Shown here: one piece after another, positions 54,942 through 63,679 of the stretch | Numbering within the stretch: the stretch's first letter is position 1 | Layout: the number at the start of each line of letters is the position of its first letter | Translations under genes and position numbers: made by a program | DNA from: Deinococcus malanensis | Lineage (GTDB): Bacteria > Deinococcota > Deinococci > Deinococcales > Deinococcaceae | Assembly (NCBI RefSeq): GCF_014647655.1 | Contig: NZ_BMPP01000010.1 | Location: 62,001-126,000 of the forward strand | Direction of reading: 5' to 3' | Length of the DNA: 64,000 bases | The notes under the pieces: generated by a model | Told to the model about the DNA's origin: nothing | Database searches by the model: none | What the model saw: only the letters and a program-made list of their open reading frames with translations

Positions 54942-56618
54942 TCAGCTTCCGGGGACCAGCCGCCAGGCCTCGACATCCAGCAGGCCGCGCGGCGTGAGCT
55001 TCAGGGCGGGAATCACGGTCAGGCCCAGAAAACTCAGGGTGGTCACCGGGTAGGGCAGGGTGCAGCCCAGCGCACGGGTCGCTGCGGTGACACGCGCCAG
55101 CCCTGCGGCAGCTTCCTGCGGCGCCTGACCGGTCATCAGGCCGGCGAAGGGCAGTGGCAGGCTCGCGCGGACCTCACCGTCAGCCACCACCACAAGACCA
55201 CCTCCCAGGGTTTCAAGGGCGCGCCCAGCCACCTGGATGTCTCTGTCTGTTCCACCCAGGAACGCGGCATGGTGGGCGTCATGCAGCACGCTAATGCCCA
55301 GGGTGCCGCCAGTCAGGCCGGACCCGGCCGTCCAGCAGGCCGACCATTCCCCGCGGCCATAGCGGTCAGCCACCACCAGCCGGGCGTCTCCACTGCCTTC
55401 CGGCGCGCGCGCCGTGGTGATCTGCTCGGCCTGAATGCCCAGGACAGGCCAGCCGGCGGGCACCTCGAAGCTGGCGGTGTCCCAGCCCTGACCAAGATGC
55501 ACGCCGCCGCCGGCAAGTGGAGGTGTCAGTTCGCCGGGCTGGGCCTCGGTGCCCCCCACGAAGGTCTCCAGCACCTCGAAGTCCTGCAGGTCACGCAGCA
55601 GCACGAAATCCGCCAGGTGACCCGGGGCGACCAGACCCACGTCGTGCAGTCCCCAGTACTCGGCAGGGTTGCAGGTCACCAGCGCCAGTGCGTCCAGGGG
55701 GTCCAGGCCGCCGGCCACACACACACGTAACAGCCGGTCCAGGTGTCCCAGCTCCAGCAGCTCGTCTACGCTGACGTCGTCGCTGACCAGCATCGCGCGT
55801 CGGGGGCGTTCGCGGAGCACAGGCAGCAGCGCCTGCAGGTTGCGCGCCGCGGAACCCTCGCGGACCATCAGCCATAGGCCCGCCCGCAGCCGTTCGCGCG
55901 CCTCTTCGGGCGTGGTGGCCTCGTGGTCCGAGTGCAGTCCGGCGGCGGCGTAGGCCTGCAGGTCGCGGCCACGCACTCCTGCCGCGTGGCCGTCGAGCCG
56001 GCGCCCAGATGTGCGCCCGGCCTGTATCACGGCCCAGACCTCCTTGTCCCCGCCCAGGACACCCGGGTAATTCATCATTTCGGCCAGACCCAGCACGCCG
56101 GGCTGCGACAGCATCTGCCGGACTTCGGCCACCCCAACCCGCGCACCTCCAAGTTCGAATTCGCTGGCTGGCACACAAGACGGCGCCGAGGCCCACACCC
56201 GCAGTCCGCTGCGGCGCCCGGCTTCCAGCATCCATGCCAGGCCCTGCGGGCCAAGGACGTTGACCACCTCATGCGGCTCGGCCACCACGCCTGTCGTGCC
56301 CCGTGGCAGCACCGCCCGCGCAAACCCGGCAGGGGTCAGCAGACTCGACTCGATGTGCACGTGCCCGTCAATGAAGCCGGGCGCCAGACAGGCTCCGCGT
56401 GCTTCGACCACTCGCGCGGCCTGCAGGCCGTCTCCCGCGCCGCCCAGGGCGGCCACCCGGCCGGCGGCAATCAGCACGTCGGCTTCCAAAATCTCCCGCG
56501 TGACCGGCTGCGCCACCCGCGCGCCGCGCACGAGCAGGTCTCCCTCTTCCAGGCCGCGCGCCACGCGCACCAGCCGCCGGCGGTCCTCCAGGGTCTCGGT
56601 CTTGGCCCACTCCGTCAT
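54942..56618 (-). CDS. ade: Adenine deaminase
   Basis: The enzyme converts adenine to hypoxanthine in purine salvage. The 558-residue amidohydrolase has the metal-site motif PGFIDGHVHIESS (about 76-88), VAEPHEVVNVLG, GHAAGVRGRDLQAYAAAG, HSDHEATTPEEA and LVSDDVSVDELLELG. The C-terminal domain contains GISVLHDAHHAAFLGGTDRD. Length fits the family. TAGACT (complement of 56624-56629) is five bases before the ATG at 56618, giving a leaderless mRNA. With xpt and deoB it fits purine salvage. Confidence 0.94.
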   Translation of the reverse strand: MTEWAKTETLEDRRRLVRVARGLEEGDLLVRGARVAQPVTREILEADVLIAAGRVAALGGAGDGLQAARVVEARGACLAPGFIDGHVHIESSLLTPAGFARAVLPRGTTGVVAEPHEVVNVLGPQGLAWMLEAGRRSGLRVWASAPSCVPASEFELGGARVGVAEVRQMLSQPGVLGLAEMMNYPGVLGGDKEVWAVIQAGRTSGRRLDGHAAGVRGRDLQAYAAAGLHSDHEATTPEEARERLRAGLWLMVREGSAARNLQALLPVLRERPRRAMLVSDDVSVDELLELGHLDRLLRVCVAGGLDPLDALALVTCNPAEYWGLHDVGLVAPGHLADFVLLRDLQDFEVLETFVGGTEAQPGELTPPLAGGGVHLGQGWDTASFEVPAGWPVLGIQAEQITTARAPEGSGDARLVVADRYGRGEWSACWTAGSGLTGGTLGISVLHDAHHAAFLGGTDRDIQVAGRALETLGGGLVVVADGEVRASLPLPFAGLMTGQAPQEAAAGLARVTAATRALGCTLPYPVTTLSFLGLTVIPALKLTPRGLLDVEAWRLVPGS

Positions 56619-56756
56619 GGCCCAGTCTAGAGCAGTTCTCAGACAGGGCCCGGGAGGGGTGGCCCCGCTCACGGGTTCTATTTTGCGCACTGAGAAGCAG
56701 AATCCACCGCGCCCAGCCGGCAAGGCTTTCCCAGGCTGACCAGGCGCGACCCCATA

Positions 56757-57545
56757 TCAGGATCTGCGCAGCCAGTCGAGGGCCGCGCCGCGCTCAGCCA
56801 GAGCCTGGGCAAACACCTGCACGTCGTTCAGGGCACCCGGAGCCTTACCCGCGGGCACAGGCGCTGACTTGGGGGGACCCGCCGAGGCAAAGCGGCGCGC
56901 GCGGAACATGCCGGGGTGTTCCTCGAACACGGCTGTGACGCTTTCGGGCAGCCTGGCCAGGTGGGCAGCAAAACTGCGTTCCTGGGCCAGTTCCACATGG
57001 CTGGCACCGGGCCCGAGTTCGGTGAGCAGCCGGTCTATCAGGGCAAAAATGCGGGCGGCGTACTCGTCAACCTCTGCCCGGCGCGGCAGGTATCCACGGT
57101 GGATCACCCGGTTGCGGAAGTCTGCCCCCAGCGCCTTGCTGGTCAGGAAGTCAGGTTCCCGACCCTCGCGCAGCAGGTAGGCCAGTGCAAACATGCCGAT
57201 CTGACGCTCCGACTGGCTCACGACATGTCGCCAGGTGATGTCCAGCCGGGCTGCCGCCACGTCGAAATCCTCGTCTTTTCCCGAAGCCTGTTCCAGCGCG
57301 AAGGCCCGCACGTAGAACTCGAAGAAGCGTTCCAGGGCCGCGGCGAAACTGGCCACCGCCTCACGCGCGTAGCCGTCCATCAAGGCGCGGGTGCCCAGAT
57401 CGAACAGCACCTCGAACTTCTGCTTGCGCACGAACAGGCAGTACGCTGCCTCGCACGCGGCGCACCGCAGGTCATGGATGCTGGCATCCGCGAATTCCAC
57501 GCGGTTTTCGTGCCCGCACACCGGACACCGGGAGGGAAACAGCAT
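56757..57545 (-). CDS. Zinc-ribbon protein with HEPN-like domain
   Basis: The 262-residue protein has an N-terminal zinc ribbon with Cys7, Cys10, Cys28 and Cys31 (RCPVCGHEN, RCAACEAAY). A helical region follows (about 55-170) that resembles HEPN domains: AREAVASFAAALERFFEFYVR as the first long helix and the RX4H motif in DFRNRVIHRGYLP (Arg144, His149). HEPN domains are often RNases in toxin and defence systems. The C-terminal third is Pro/Ala-rich and not recognisable. TAGACT (complement of 57552-57557) precedes the ATG. No toxin-antitoxin partner gene is evident. Confidence 0.6.
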   Translation of the reverse strand: MLFPSRCPVCGHENRVEFADASIHDLRCAACEAAYCLFVRKQKFEVLFDLGTRALMDGYAREAVASFAAALERFFEFYVRAFALEQASGKDEDFDVAAARLDITWRHVVSQSERQIGMFALAYLLREGREPDFLTSKALGADFRNRVIHRGYLPRRAEVDEYAARIFALIDRLLTELGPGASHVELAQERSFAAHLARLPESVTAVFEEHPGMFRARRFASAGPPKSAPVPAGKAPGALNDVQVFAQALAERGAALDWLRRS

Positions 57546-57630
57546 GGGCCGAGTCTAGGACAGGTTCTCAGGCTGCCGGGGGTTTTCCGGGCGATGCCAG
57601 CCAATTCGGTCGGGTGGCCGGACGACACCT

Positions 57631-58404
57631 CTACGGGATGTTGCGCGCCTGGACGGTCAGGGTATAGGGCGAGACTGGCGTCCGCAGCTCACGGCCGCGG
57701 ACCCGCTGGCGGTACTGAAAGCGCAGCGTGACGGTCCGGCTGGCAGGGTCATAGGTAAACGGCGCGGCGCCCAGGCTGCCTGCAGGCGTCAGGTGGTCCG
57801 CAACCAGATACGGCTGCATGCCCGTCACGCTGGTGACCGCGTCCAGATTGAGCAGCGCCTGACAGCTGACCAGATTGCCGGGCGGATAGCCCGGTCCTGT
57901 CCCGATGACCGGGGGAATGGCTAGGAGTCCCGCCGGGGTCGCCACACAGTCACGCGGTGTGCTGCCGCTGCCGCCGAAGGGGTCGGTGGAGCGGTACTCC
58001 CTGAGCACCTGAACGTTGGCCTCGGCCCAGGAATCAGTGACCTTATCGGCCGGCGACACCCTGGAACGGGCCTCCAGACGATAGGTGTGCAGGTGGTAAC
58101 GGGTCATACCACCGGGGTCGTACTCCGGCACCACAATGGCCAGGCAGGGCGTCACGTTTGTGCAGGCAGCGCCATTGACACTCAGGTTCGCGGTCGCCAC
58201 CCGGACGCGCACGGCGGCCCGGAGCCTGTCTCCCAGGTAGCCGCTCGTATCGTTCAGCTCCGCCAGACTGTGCGACAGGGCCGCCGTGCGTGCCGAAAGG
58301 TTCAGGGTAGAAGCCTGCCAGCTGGTCAGCAGTGCAAAGATGGTGCCCATCAGGGCCAGGGCCACCAGCACCTCGACCAGGGTCAGTCCCGCATTTCCCT
58401 TCAC
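57631..58404 (-). CDS. Minor pilin, PilW-like
   Basis: The 257-residue prepilin has a type IV N-terminus NAGLTLVEVLVALALMGTIF, cleaved after Gly5 or so, followed by the pilin helix and a large C-terminal beta domain. It is the last of four coupled pilin genes and starts with GTG overlapping the previous stop (GTGA). By order and size it corresponds to PilW or Thermus PilA3. Cysteines in ACTNVTPCL and SCQALLNL probably form disulfides. Confidence 0.85.
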   Translation of the reverse strand: MKGNAGLTLVEVLVALALMGTIFALLTSWQASTLNLSARTAALSHSLAELNDTSGYLGDRLRAAVRVRVATANLSVNGAACTNVTPCLAIVVPEYDPGGMTRYHLHTYRLEARSRVSPADKVTDSWAEANVQVLREYRSTDPFGGSGSTPRDCVATPAGLLAIPPVIGTGPGYPPGNLVSCQALLNLDAVTSVTGMQPYLVADHLTPAGSLGAAPFTYDPASRTVTLRFQYRQRVRGRELRTPVSPYTLTVQARNIP

Positions 58405-58790
58405 AGCGGCCTGCCGAAGTCCAGCACAAAGGTCAGCGTGGGTTGGCTTGCATGGGTGCACGACAGGGTCACGCGCTTGATCTGCCCCGGCGCGATGAAG
58501 GGGCTCTCCAGCGTGCTCACTGAGGGTGTGCAGGTGTAGCTGTTCAGGATGCTGGCGGGCGGTGTCTCCGGCAGCGAGGCAGCGTCGAAGCCGCTCTGAG
58601 TACTGTACCGGGCGCGGACCTGTTCCAGGTAGTGCTTGGCTGCAATGGTCACGGACTGATCGGCCCGCGTCTGACTGTTGAGCCTGAAGACCGAAGGAAA
58701 CAGCGCCAGCACCGCTGCCGACACCACCGAGAAAAGAGCCAGGGCCACCAGCACCTCGACCAGGCTCAGGCCAGCGGAGGGACCCTTCAC
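58401..58790 (-). CDS. Minor pilin, PilV-like
   Basis: The 129-residue prepilin reads VKGPSAGLSLVEVLVALALF at its start, with the G|LSLVE cleavage region and Glu5 of mature pilins. The rest is a helix and a short beta region with cysteines (YTCTPSV and LSCTHAS). GTG start overlaps the FimT-like stop (GTGA), and its own stop overlaps the next gene. By order it corresponds to PilV or Thermus PilA2. Confidence 0.87.
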   Translation of the reverse strand: MKGPSAGLSLVEVLVALALFSVVSAAVLALFPSVFRLNSQTRADQSVTIAAKHYLEQVRARYSTQSGFDAASLPETPPASILNSYTCTPSVSTLESPFIAPGQIKRVTLSCTHASQPTLTFVLDFGRPL

Positions 58791-59269
58791 TTGACCACGA
58801 CCTTTCCGAGAATGCTGGTAATGCGTACGGTGCGCCGGATGCTGGGGGCCGCGCTCCACTGCACGAGGTAGGTGTTCGGCGCGGGATCGGTCGTGGCATA
58901 GGGCGGGGCGAAGTTGACGTTGTTGGTGCCTGCGCTGGACGCCCCGGTCAGCCGGATGACTGTGCCGCGTGGCAGGGCATGGGTCTGTTCCTGCGTGGGT
59001 GTGCCGGTGCAGGTCTCGTCCGGGAAGTGCCGGATCTCATAGCTGGTGGCACTGGCCAGCGGCGCACTCAGGCGAATCTGCCAGCAGGTATTCGTGCTCT
59101 TGGCCCCGGTGCGTGTGGTCGTGACTGCCTGCGAGAACTGCTGTGCCGCTTCCATGACGGTGCTGCTCGCGCGCCAGCGGGCGTAGCTGCCGATAGCCAC
59201 GGCCGCCAGAGTGCCCACAATCGCCATCACGATCAGGGCCTCGATCAGGGAAAAACCGTGAGAGGTCAA
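58787..59269 (-). CDS. Minor pilin, FimT/GspH-like
   Basis: The 160-residue prepilin begins TSHGFSLIEALIVMAIVGTL, with cleavage before FSLIE and the Glu at +5. The ARWRASSTVMEAAQQFSQAV helix and the beta-rich remainder fit the GspH/FimT family of initiator pilins. It starts at a TTG that overlaps the stop of the ComZ-like gene (TTGA). By order it corresponds to FimT or Thermus PilA1. Confidence 0.87.
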   Translation of the reverse strand: MTSHGFSLIEALIVMAIVGTLAAVAIGSYARWRASSTVMEAAQQFSQAVTTTRTGAKSTNTCWQIRLSAPLASATSYEIRHFPDETCTGTPTQEQTHALPRGTVIRLTGASSAGTNNVNFAPPYATTDPAPNTYLVQWSAAPSIRRTVRITSILGKVVVK

Positions 59270-60912
59270 CGCTGCCTCCAGGTCCCTGGAATGGCGTGCA
59301 GCTCTGGTGCCGAGAGGAGAGACCCGGCAGCAAGCAGCGCGCCCCGGTCATAGATGATCTTCGCGCTGCCCTGGCCAGTCCCGGCCACCCGGGTATCGCA
59401 GGCGTTGCCAGAGCCACTGCCGGTCATGGACAGAGACGGCATGCACTCGGTCCCGGCCAGGGGCTCATGTGCGCCTTCCACGATCACCGCGCCGCGGATC
59501 AGCGAGTGGCCCTGCTGGTCATAGTCCCCCATCACATAGATGGCGCCGGAAAAACCCACGGGGCAGGTGCGGTTCACGGTGAGGTCGCCGCGCACGATCA
59601 GCAGACCGCTGCCGCACAGTTCGCGGTTGCCGGTCAATGAGACCGGGCCGTTGATGAAAGTCAGGCCGGTGACTGTCCCCGTGAACCCTGCCCCACTCAC
59701 CGTGGGTTCCAGCCAGCCCTGATAGGGTGCCGCGGCCAGCATCTGGTGTTTGGTCTGTCCCAGCACAGAGGCGAACAGGTCCGGGTCGGAGGTAAGGGCA
59801 AAAGGGTTTTTGCTGCGCAGCTGCGGGTCGTTCGGGAGGCTGCCGTGCTCCACCTGATTCTGCCCGGTAATCGCGTAGCTGGAGATCACGCCTTTCACGT
59901 CGCGCCGCACCGGGGTGCCTTCAGCCACGGCTGCCATGGTGCCGCCGCTGTCCCAGGCCACCACGAGACTCCGGCTGGCTGGGTCCACGCTCTGTACGGT
60001 TCCACCAAGCGGTCCGACCTGAACCGCTGAGCCCACCGTCAGCAGCGACGGATCCGAAACCATGATGGTGCTGGTGGTTCCCGACCCCCCGGTAAACGCT
60101 GCAGTCACGGCCGAGTCAACGCGGTGGACCGGGGCCTGTGCCGCGACGCTGGTACTGTCGGGAGCACCGGACACGGGCATGAGGGTGACGGAGCTGGTCT
60201 GCCTGTTCACGCCCAGGACCCGGTACGTAGCGCCCTGCAATTCCACGTAATCCCCGGGGCCCAGCAGCAGCTGGGCAGACAGTGTGGACTGCAGCGCCAC
60301 CACAAACGCCCCGTTGTCTGCCGGTAAGCTGATCACCTCTGTGACCAGGGCCACCTGCACCATCCCGGTCGAGGTCAACCTGGACTCACCCTGTACCACG
60401 GCGCCTGCGGTCAGGTCCACATTTGCATACGACTGCAATGGCGCCTCGACACGAATGTTGAAGCCCGGCTGGCGGACAGTGTAAAAGTCCTGCAGCACAC
60501 GCTGGCGCGCGCCGCCAGCACTGTCCGTGGCCATCAGGGTAAAAACGCCTGTGGCAGGCATGGTTGCGGCGCTCAGCGTCACATCTCCGTAGCTGCTCAG
60601 GCCCTGGGCAGTCAGCCAGGAATTCAGGGCTGCCGGTGTGGTGCCGCGGAACTGCAGATGACCGGGCAGGGCGTCACGGCGGGCAAGAAAGCGCACCGCA
60701 AAGGTATTGATCCCGCTTTCAGCCGCCAGCAGGGCCTGATAGGCGGCGCGCTCATTGACGCCACCCTTGCGGGCGCCCAGGGTCATGGTGGCGGTGGTGC
60801 TGACCACGATCATCAGCACGATGGTTGTAAACAGCAGGGCAACGACCAGCGCAACCCCCTGCTGCGCGTGACGCGGGGCAGGGGGCAGGCCAGCCTGAAC
60901 AGGCGGCAACAT
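59266..60912 (-). CDS. ComZ/PilX-like large minor pilin
   Basis: The 548-residue protein opens the pilin operon. After a short leader it has the pilin helix GVALVVALLFTTIVLMIVV, without the Glu at +5, then AYQALLAAESGINTFAVRFL, typical of PilX/GspK. The very long beta-rich remainder contains Gly-rich, strand-turn repeats (FINGPVSLTGNRELCGSGLLIVRG) like a beta-solenoid. Size, N-terminus and operon match ComZ of Thermus thermophilus, a pilus-tip protein needed for DNA uptake. TAGGCT (complement of 60919-60924) is six bases before the ATG. The ComZ equivalence is inferred from architecture. Confidence 0.72.
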   Translation of the reverse strand: MLPPVQAGLPPAPRHAQQGVALVVALLFTTIVLMIVVSTTATMTLGARKGGVNERAAYQALLAAESGINTFAVRFLARRDALPGHLQFRGTTPAALNSWLTAQGLSSYGDVTLSAATMPATGVFTLMATDSAGGARQRVLQDFYTVRQPGFNIRVEAPLQSYANVDLTAGAVVQGESRLTSTGMVQVALVTEVISLPADNGAFVVALQSTLSAQLLLGPGDYVELQGATYRVLGVNRQTSSVTLMPVSGAPDSTSVAAQAPVHRVDSAVTAAFTGGSGTTSTIMVSDPSLLTVGSAVQVGPLGGTVQSVDPASRSLVVAWDSGGTMAAVAEGTPVRRDVKGVISSYAITGQNQVEHGSLPNDPQLRSKNPFALTSDPDLFASVLGQTKHQMLAAAPYQGWLEPTVSGAGFTGTVTGLTFINGPVSLTGNRELCGSGLLIVRGDLTVNRTCPVGFSGAIYVMGDYDQQGHSLIRGAVIVEGAHEPLAGTECMPSLSMTGSGSGNACDTRVAGTGQGSAKIIYDRGALLAAGSLLSAPELHAIPGTWRQR

Positions 60913-60986
60913 GCGGACAGCCTAAGCAATGCCCTTCAGGTGCGAGGGCTCAAATCAGCGCATGGTGTCTCAGGCGGTAAATTTAC

Positions 60987-62054
60987 TCAGGGCAGGCGGG
61001 TGCCCTGTGGGGTGATCACATAGGTGATGCCGCCGCTGTGGTCCAGCCAGAGTTTTTCAAATGCAGCGCGCGGATAGGTGCGGCGGACCGTGTCGTTGCC
61101 GGGTGCAGCAGGATCGTTGAGCACCGGGTTGCCCTTGGCATCAAAGCCGGCCAGCACCATCAGGTGCCCGGCGCTGCTGACCAGCGGGGCGCCGGGCAGC
61201 TCACCTTTTTTCCAGCCCAGGCTGACGGCCAGCGGCAGACCGGCCGCCGTGAACTTCTCCGCCGCCGCGAGACTCGGCAGCCGCGTCACAAAGGCCCTGA
61301 GCCCGTACTCACCGGCGTAGGCGGTATTGAATGGCCAGTTGCCTGTGCCGTCGTAGGCGCGGTCATACATACCGCGCGCGGCCTGCGGCACGCTGATGTC
61401 CTTGCCATGCCGCGCCAGGATCATGCTCACACTGGTGGGGCTGCACCACACCTCGCCGCCCCCTTCGTAGATCATCTGCGAGCGCTGCGGTACGTCCACG
61501 ACCTTGCCCCAGGCCTGACGGTCTCCAGGCTGTCCCAGGCCGGCGCTGCGCCGGGCCCGTTCGGTGGTGTTGAAGGCCAGCAGGCGAACCTCGGTGCCAC
61601 TTCCACGCAGGGTGACGCGGTACTGGTACGCCGACCCCTTGCCCGTCAGCCGCAGCGTGTCGGTCATGATCTGCCCACTGGCGTCTTTCTGGCCGTTCAG
61701 GCTGCTGCGGCCATCGGCACTGCTCCAGGTACCAAAGGAGTACCAGCGTGACCACGCCCCGCTCTGCTGGGCACGCACCTCAACGGTCACGCTGCCGTTC
61801 TGGCCGGTGCGGGCGTTCCAGGACGGAACCAGTTCGTCGAAAGTGGGGACAGTCACGGGCTTGCCGGTCAGGGTACCGCTGCTGGCTCCGGGGGCCAGGG
61901 CCAGGACGTCGCCGCGCAGCTGCACGCCTCTGAGCTCGGCCCCGGTCCAGTCGGCACCGCGCTCATGAATCACGGTGGTGGAGTGGGGATAGGTCATGGT
62001 GAGGGCCTCCGCGCTGCCCAGCAGGGACAGCGCCAGGACAAGAGCTTTGCGCAT
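60987..62054 (-). CDS. Secreted C39-like cysteine peptidase
   Basis: The 355-residue protein has a signal peptide (about 1-18), a beta-sandwich N-terminal domain (about 25-165, with SGAWSRWYSFGTWSSADG) and a C39-like papain-fold domain (about 185-345). Catalytic residues are Cys204 in GGGEVWCSPTSVSMIL and His297 in SSAGHLMVLAGFD; Asn and Asp in PVLNDPAAP follow. It should be active outside the cytoplasm. It lies between the pilin operon and a divergent ATPase gene. TAGTCC precedes the ATG at 62054. Confidence 0.87.
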   Translation of the reverse strand: MRKALVLALSLLGSAEALTMTYPHSTTVIHERGADWTGAELRGVQLRGDVLALAPGASSGTLTGKPVTVPTFDELVPSWNARTGQNGSVTVEVRAQQSGAWSRWYSFGTWSSADGRSSLNGQKDASGQIMTDTLRLTGKGSAYQYRVTLRGSGTEVRLLAFNTTERARRSAGLGQPGDRQAWGKVVDVPQRSQMIYEGGGEVWCSPTSVSMILARHGKDISVPQAARGMYDRAYDGTGNWPFNTAYAGEYGLRAFVTRLPSLAAAEKFTAAGLPLAVSLGWKKGELPGAPLVSSAGHLMVLAGFDAKGNPVLNDPAAPGNDTVRRTYPRAAFEKLWLDHSGGITYVITPQGTRLP

Positions 62055-62115
62055 GCCAGGACTATGCCGCCTGGAGCAGGTCAAAGGATGAGTCGGGCTG
62101 CCTTATTCTGAGCAC

Positions 62116-62592
62116 GTGACGGCAGCCCTGCAGCTGCTCGTGGGTCTGCCTGGAGCGGGGAAGACCACCCTGGCCCGTGAGCTGGAGACGCGGCACGCCG
62201 CGCTGCGTCTGACGCCGGATGAATGGATGCTGCCGCTGTTCGGCGCGGGTGAGTTTCAGGGAAAACGTGCGGTCCTGGAGCATGACCTGCTGTGGAGCGT
62301 GGCCCGGCGGGCCCTGGTCCTCGGCGTCAGCGTGGTGCTGGATTACGGTGTGTGGTCACGCGAGGAGCGCGAGATGTACCGGCTGCGGGCATGTGGGCTG
62401 GGGGTGGCCACCGTGCTTCATGTCCTGGACCTGCCGCTGGATGACCTTTGGTTGCGGCTTCAGGCCCGCAACGCGAACCTGCCGTCAGGGACGTTCCCGA
62501 TCACGCGAACCGAACTGGAGCAATGGAGCGGCTGGTTCGAGCGGCCGACCCCGGAGGAACGGGCGCTGTTCAGTTCCCCTGACGCCGTGTAG
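62116..62592 (+). CDS. Small P-loop ATPase/kinase
   Basis: The 158-residue protein has a P-loop at LLVGLPGAGKTTLARELE (about 7-24), then LRLTPDEWMLPLFG and VSVVLDYGVWSREEREMYR, as in AAA_33-type zeta-toxin-like or chloramphenicol-phosphotransferase-like kinases. The substrate is unknown. TATTCT at 62104-62109 is six bases before the GTG start, a leaderless promoter. Divergent from the C39 peptidase. Confidence 0.85.
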   Translation: MTAALQLLVGLPGAGKTTLARELETRHAALRLTPDEWMLPLFGAGEFQGKRAVLEHDLLWSVARRALVLGVSVVLDYGVWSREEREMYRLRACGLGVATVLHVLDLPLDDLWLRLQARNANLPSGTFPITRTELEQWSGWFERPTPEERALFSSPDAV

Positions 62593-62603
62593 GGCACTTG
62601 CCT

Positions 62604-63611
62604 TCAGAGCCCCTGCATGTACAGGAAGGCTTCGGGCAGGGCTTCGCGCCAGGTGACCCAGTTGTGACCGCTGGGGTATTCGCGGTACTGATGCTCCAGT
62701 CCCAGGTCCGCCATCAGGGCGGCCATGCGGCGGTTGGGACCGGTCAGCCATTCCAGGACGCCAGTGTCCAGGCTCAGGCGCAGGTGACGGGGGGGCTGGG
62801 CCTGAAGTTGCTCACGCAGCCACTCGCCAGCACCCGTGGTGTCGATTCCGCCGTCTTTCGTGCGGGCGCCGGGCCGGGCGATAAATGCGCCGCTGTGACT
62901 GACTACCCGTGAGAACAGTTCCGGATGGGCGCGGCCCAGATGCAGGCTGATCAGGCCGCCCAGGCTCGCCCCCCACAGCCCGCGCGTGGAGGCCTGGACC
63001 AGCGGCCCCTCGACACGTGGAAAGACTTCCCTTGTCAGGAAGTCCAGGTAGTGATCGTTGAGGTAGTACTCGATGTTGCGGTCCACCGGCTCGACAAAGA
63101 CCAGCGCGGCGCCGGAGGCCAGCCCGGCTTCCACGGCCCGGTCCATCAGCTCGCCCAGCCGGCCGGTGCGGTAGCAGGCCACGCCGTCCTGCACGTAGTA
63201 CACCGGAAGCGGTCCACCCGCGTAGCCGTAGGGCGTGTGCACGATCACGCGCCGCTTGCCGTGAAACACTTCCCCGTCCCAGGACAGCCGGTGTGAAGTC
63301 CCGCGCCGGGTGGCGTCCGGGAGCTGCCACAGCGGATGGCGGACGTAATCGCCCACCACAGCGGCGCGCGGGTAAGGCCACCAGGGGTTCAGACTGCGCT
63401 GATCGTTGTCGGGGTCGGCAAACGCGTTGCCTGCGGCGTCCACCCAGGCATATTCCACCCAGGCGCCGCGCGGCAGCGTCAGCGTGATGGGCTGCCCTGC
63501 CTTGACCGGCAGCGGAGGCCGCTTGCGCCAGTCGGTCATGTCTCCGATCAGGCCGGCGGCACCTGACGGAGGCGTAAATGTTACCTGTTGTCCCTGCACC
63601 GATACGGCCAT
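62604..63611 (-). CDS. Esterase of the enterochelin-esterase (Fes) type
   Basis: The 335-residue alpha/beta hydrolase has an N-terminal E-set/CBM48-like beta domain (about 1-95, WVEYAWVDAAGNAFADPDN) and an esterase-D-type domain with the nucleophile in LWGASLGGLISLHLG and the His in PSGHNWVTWREALPEAF. Homologues hydrolyse ferric enterobactin or other esters, but substrate is not readable and no siderophore genes are nearby. TAGAAT (complement of 63619-63624) is seven bases before the ATG. Confidence 0.87.
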   Translation of the reverse strand: MAVSVQGQQVTFTPPSGAAGLIGDMTDWRKRPPLPVKAGQPITLTLPRGAWVEYAWVDAAGNAFADPDNDQRSLNPWWPYPRAAVVGDYVRHPLWQLPDATRRGTSHRLSWDGEVFHGKRRVIVHTPYGYAGGPLPVYYVQDGVACYRTGRLGELMDRAVEAGLASGAALVFVEPVDRNIEYYLNDHYLDFLTREVFPRVEGPLVQASTRGLWGASLGGLISLHLGRAHPELFSRVVSHSGAFIARPGARTKDGGIDTTGAGEWLREQLQAQPPRHLRLSLDTGVLEWLTGPNRRMAALMADLGLEHQYREYPSGHNWVTWREALPEAFLYMQGL

Positions 63612-63634
63612 AGCCGCGATTCTACGGCCAATAA

Positions 63635-63669
63635 AAGCCCCTCCGGCTGCCAGGGCAGGGGAGGGGCTT
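63635..63669 (-). terminator. Terminator of the acyl-CoA synthetase gene
   Basis: AAGCCCCTCC and GGAGGGGCTT form a perfect 10-bp stem with a 15-base loop. On the minus strand it is followed by TTTTAT. It lies just past the stop at 63680 and before the promoter of the esterase gene. Confidence 0.85.
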
Positions 63670-63679
63670 ATGGGGACGC

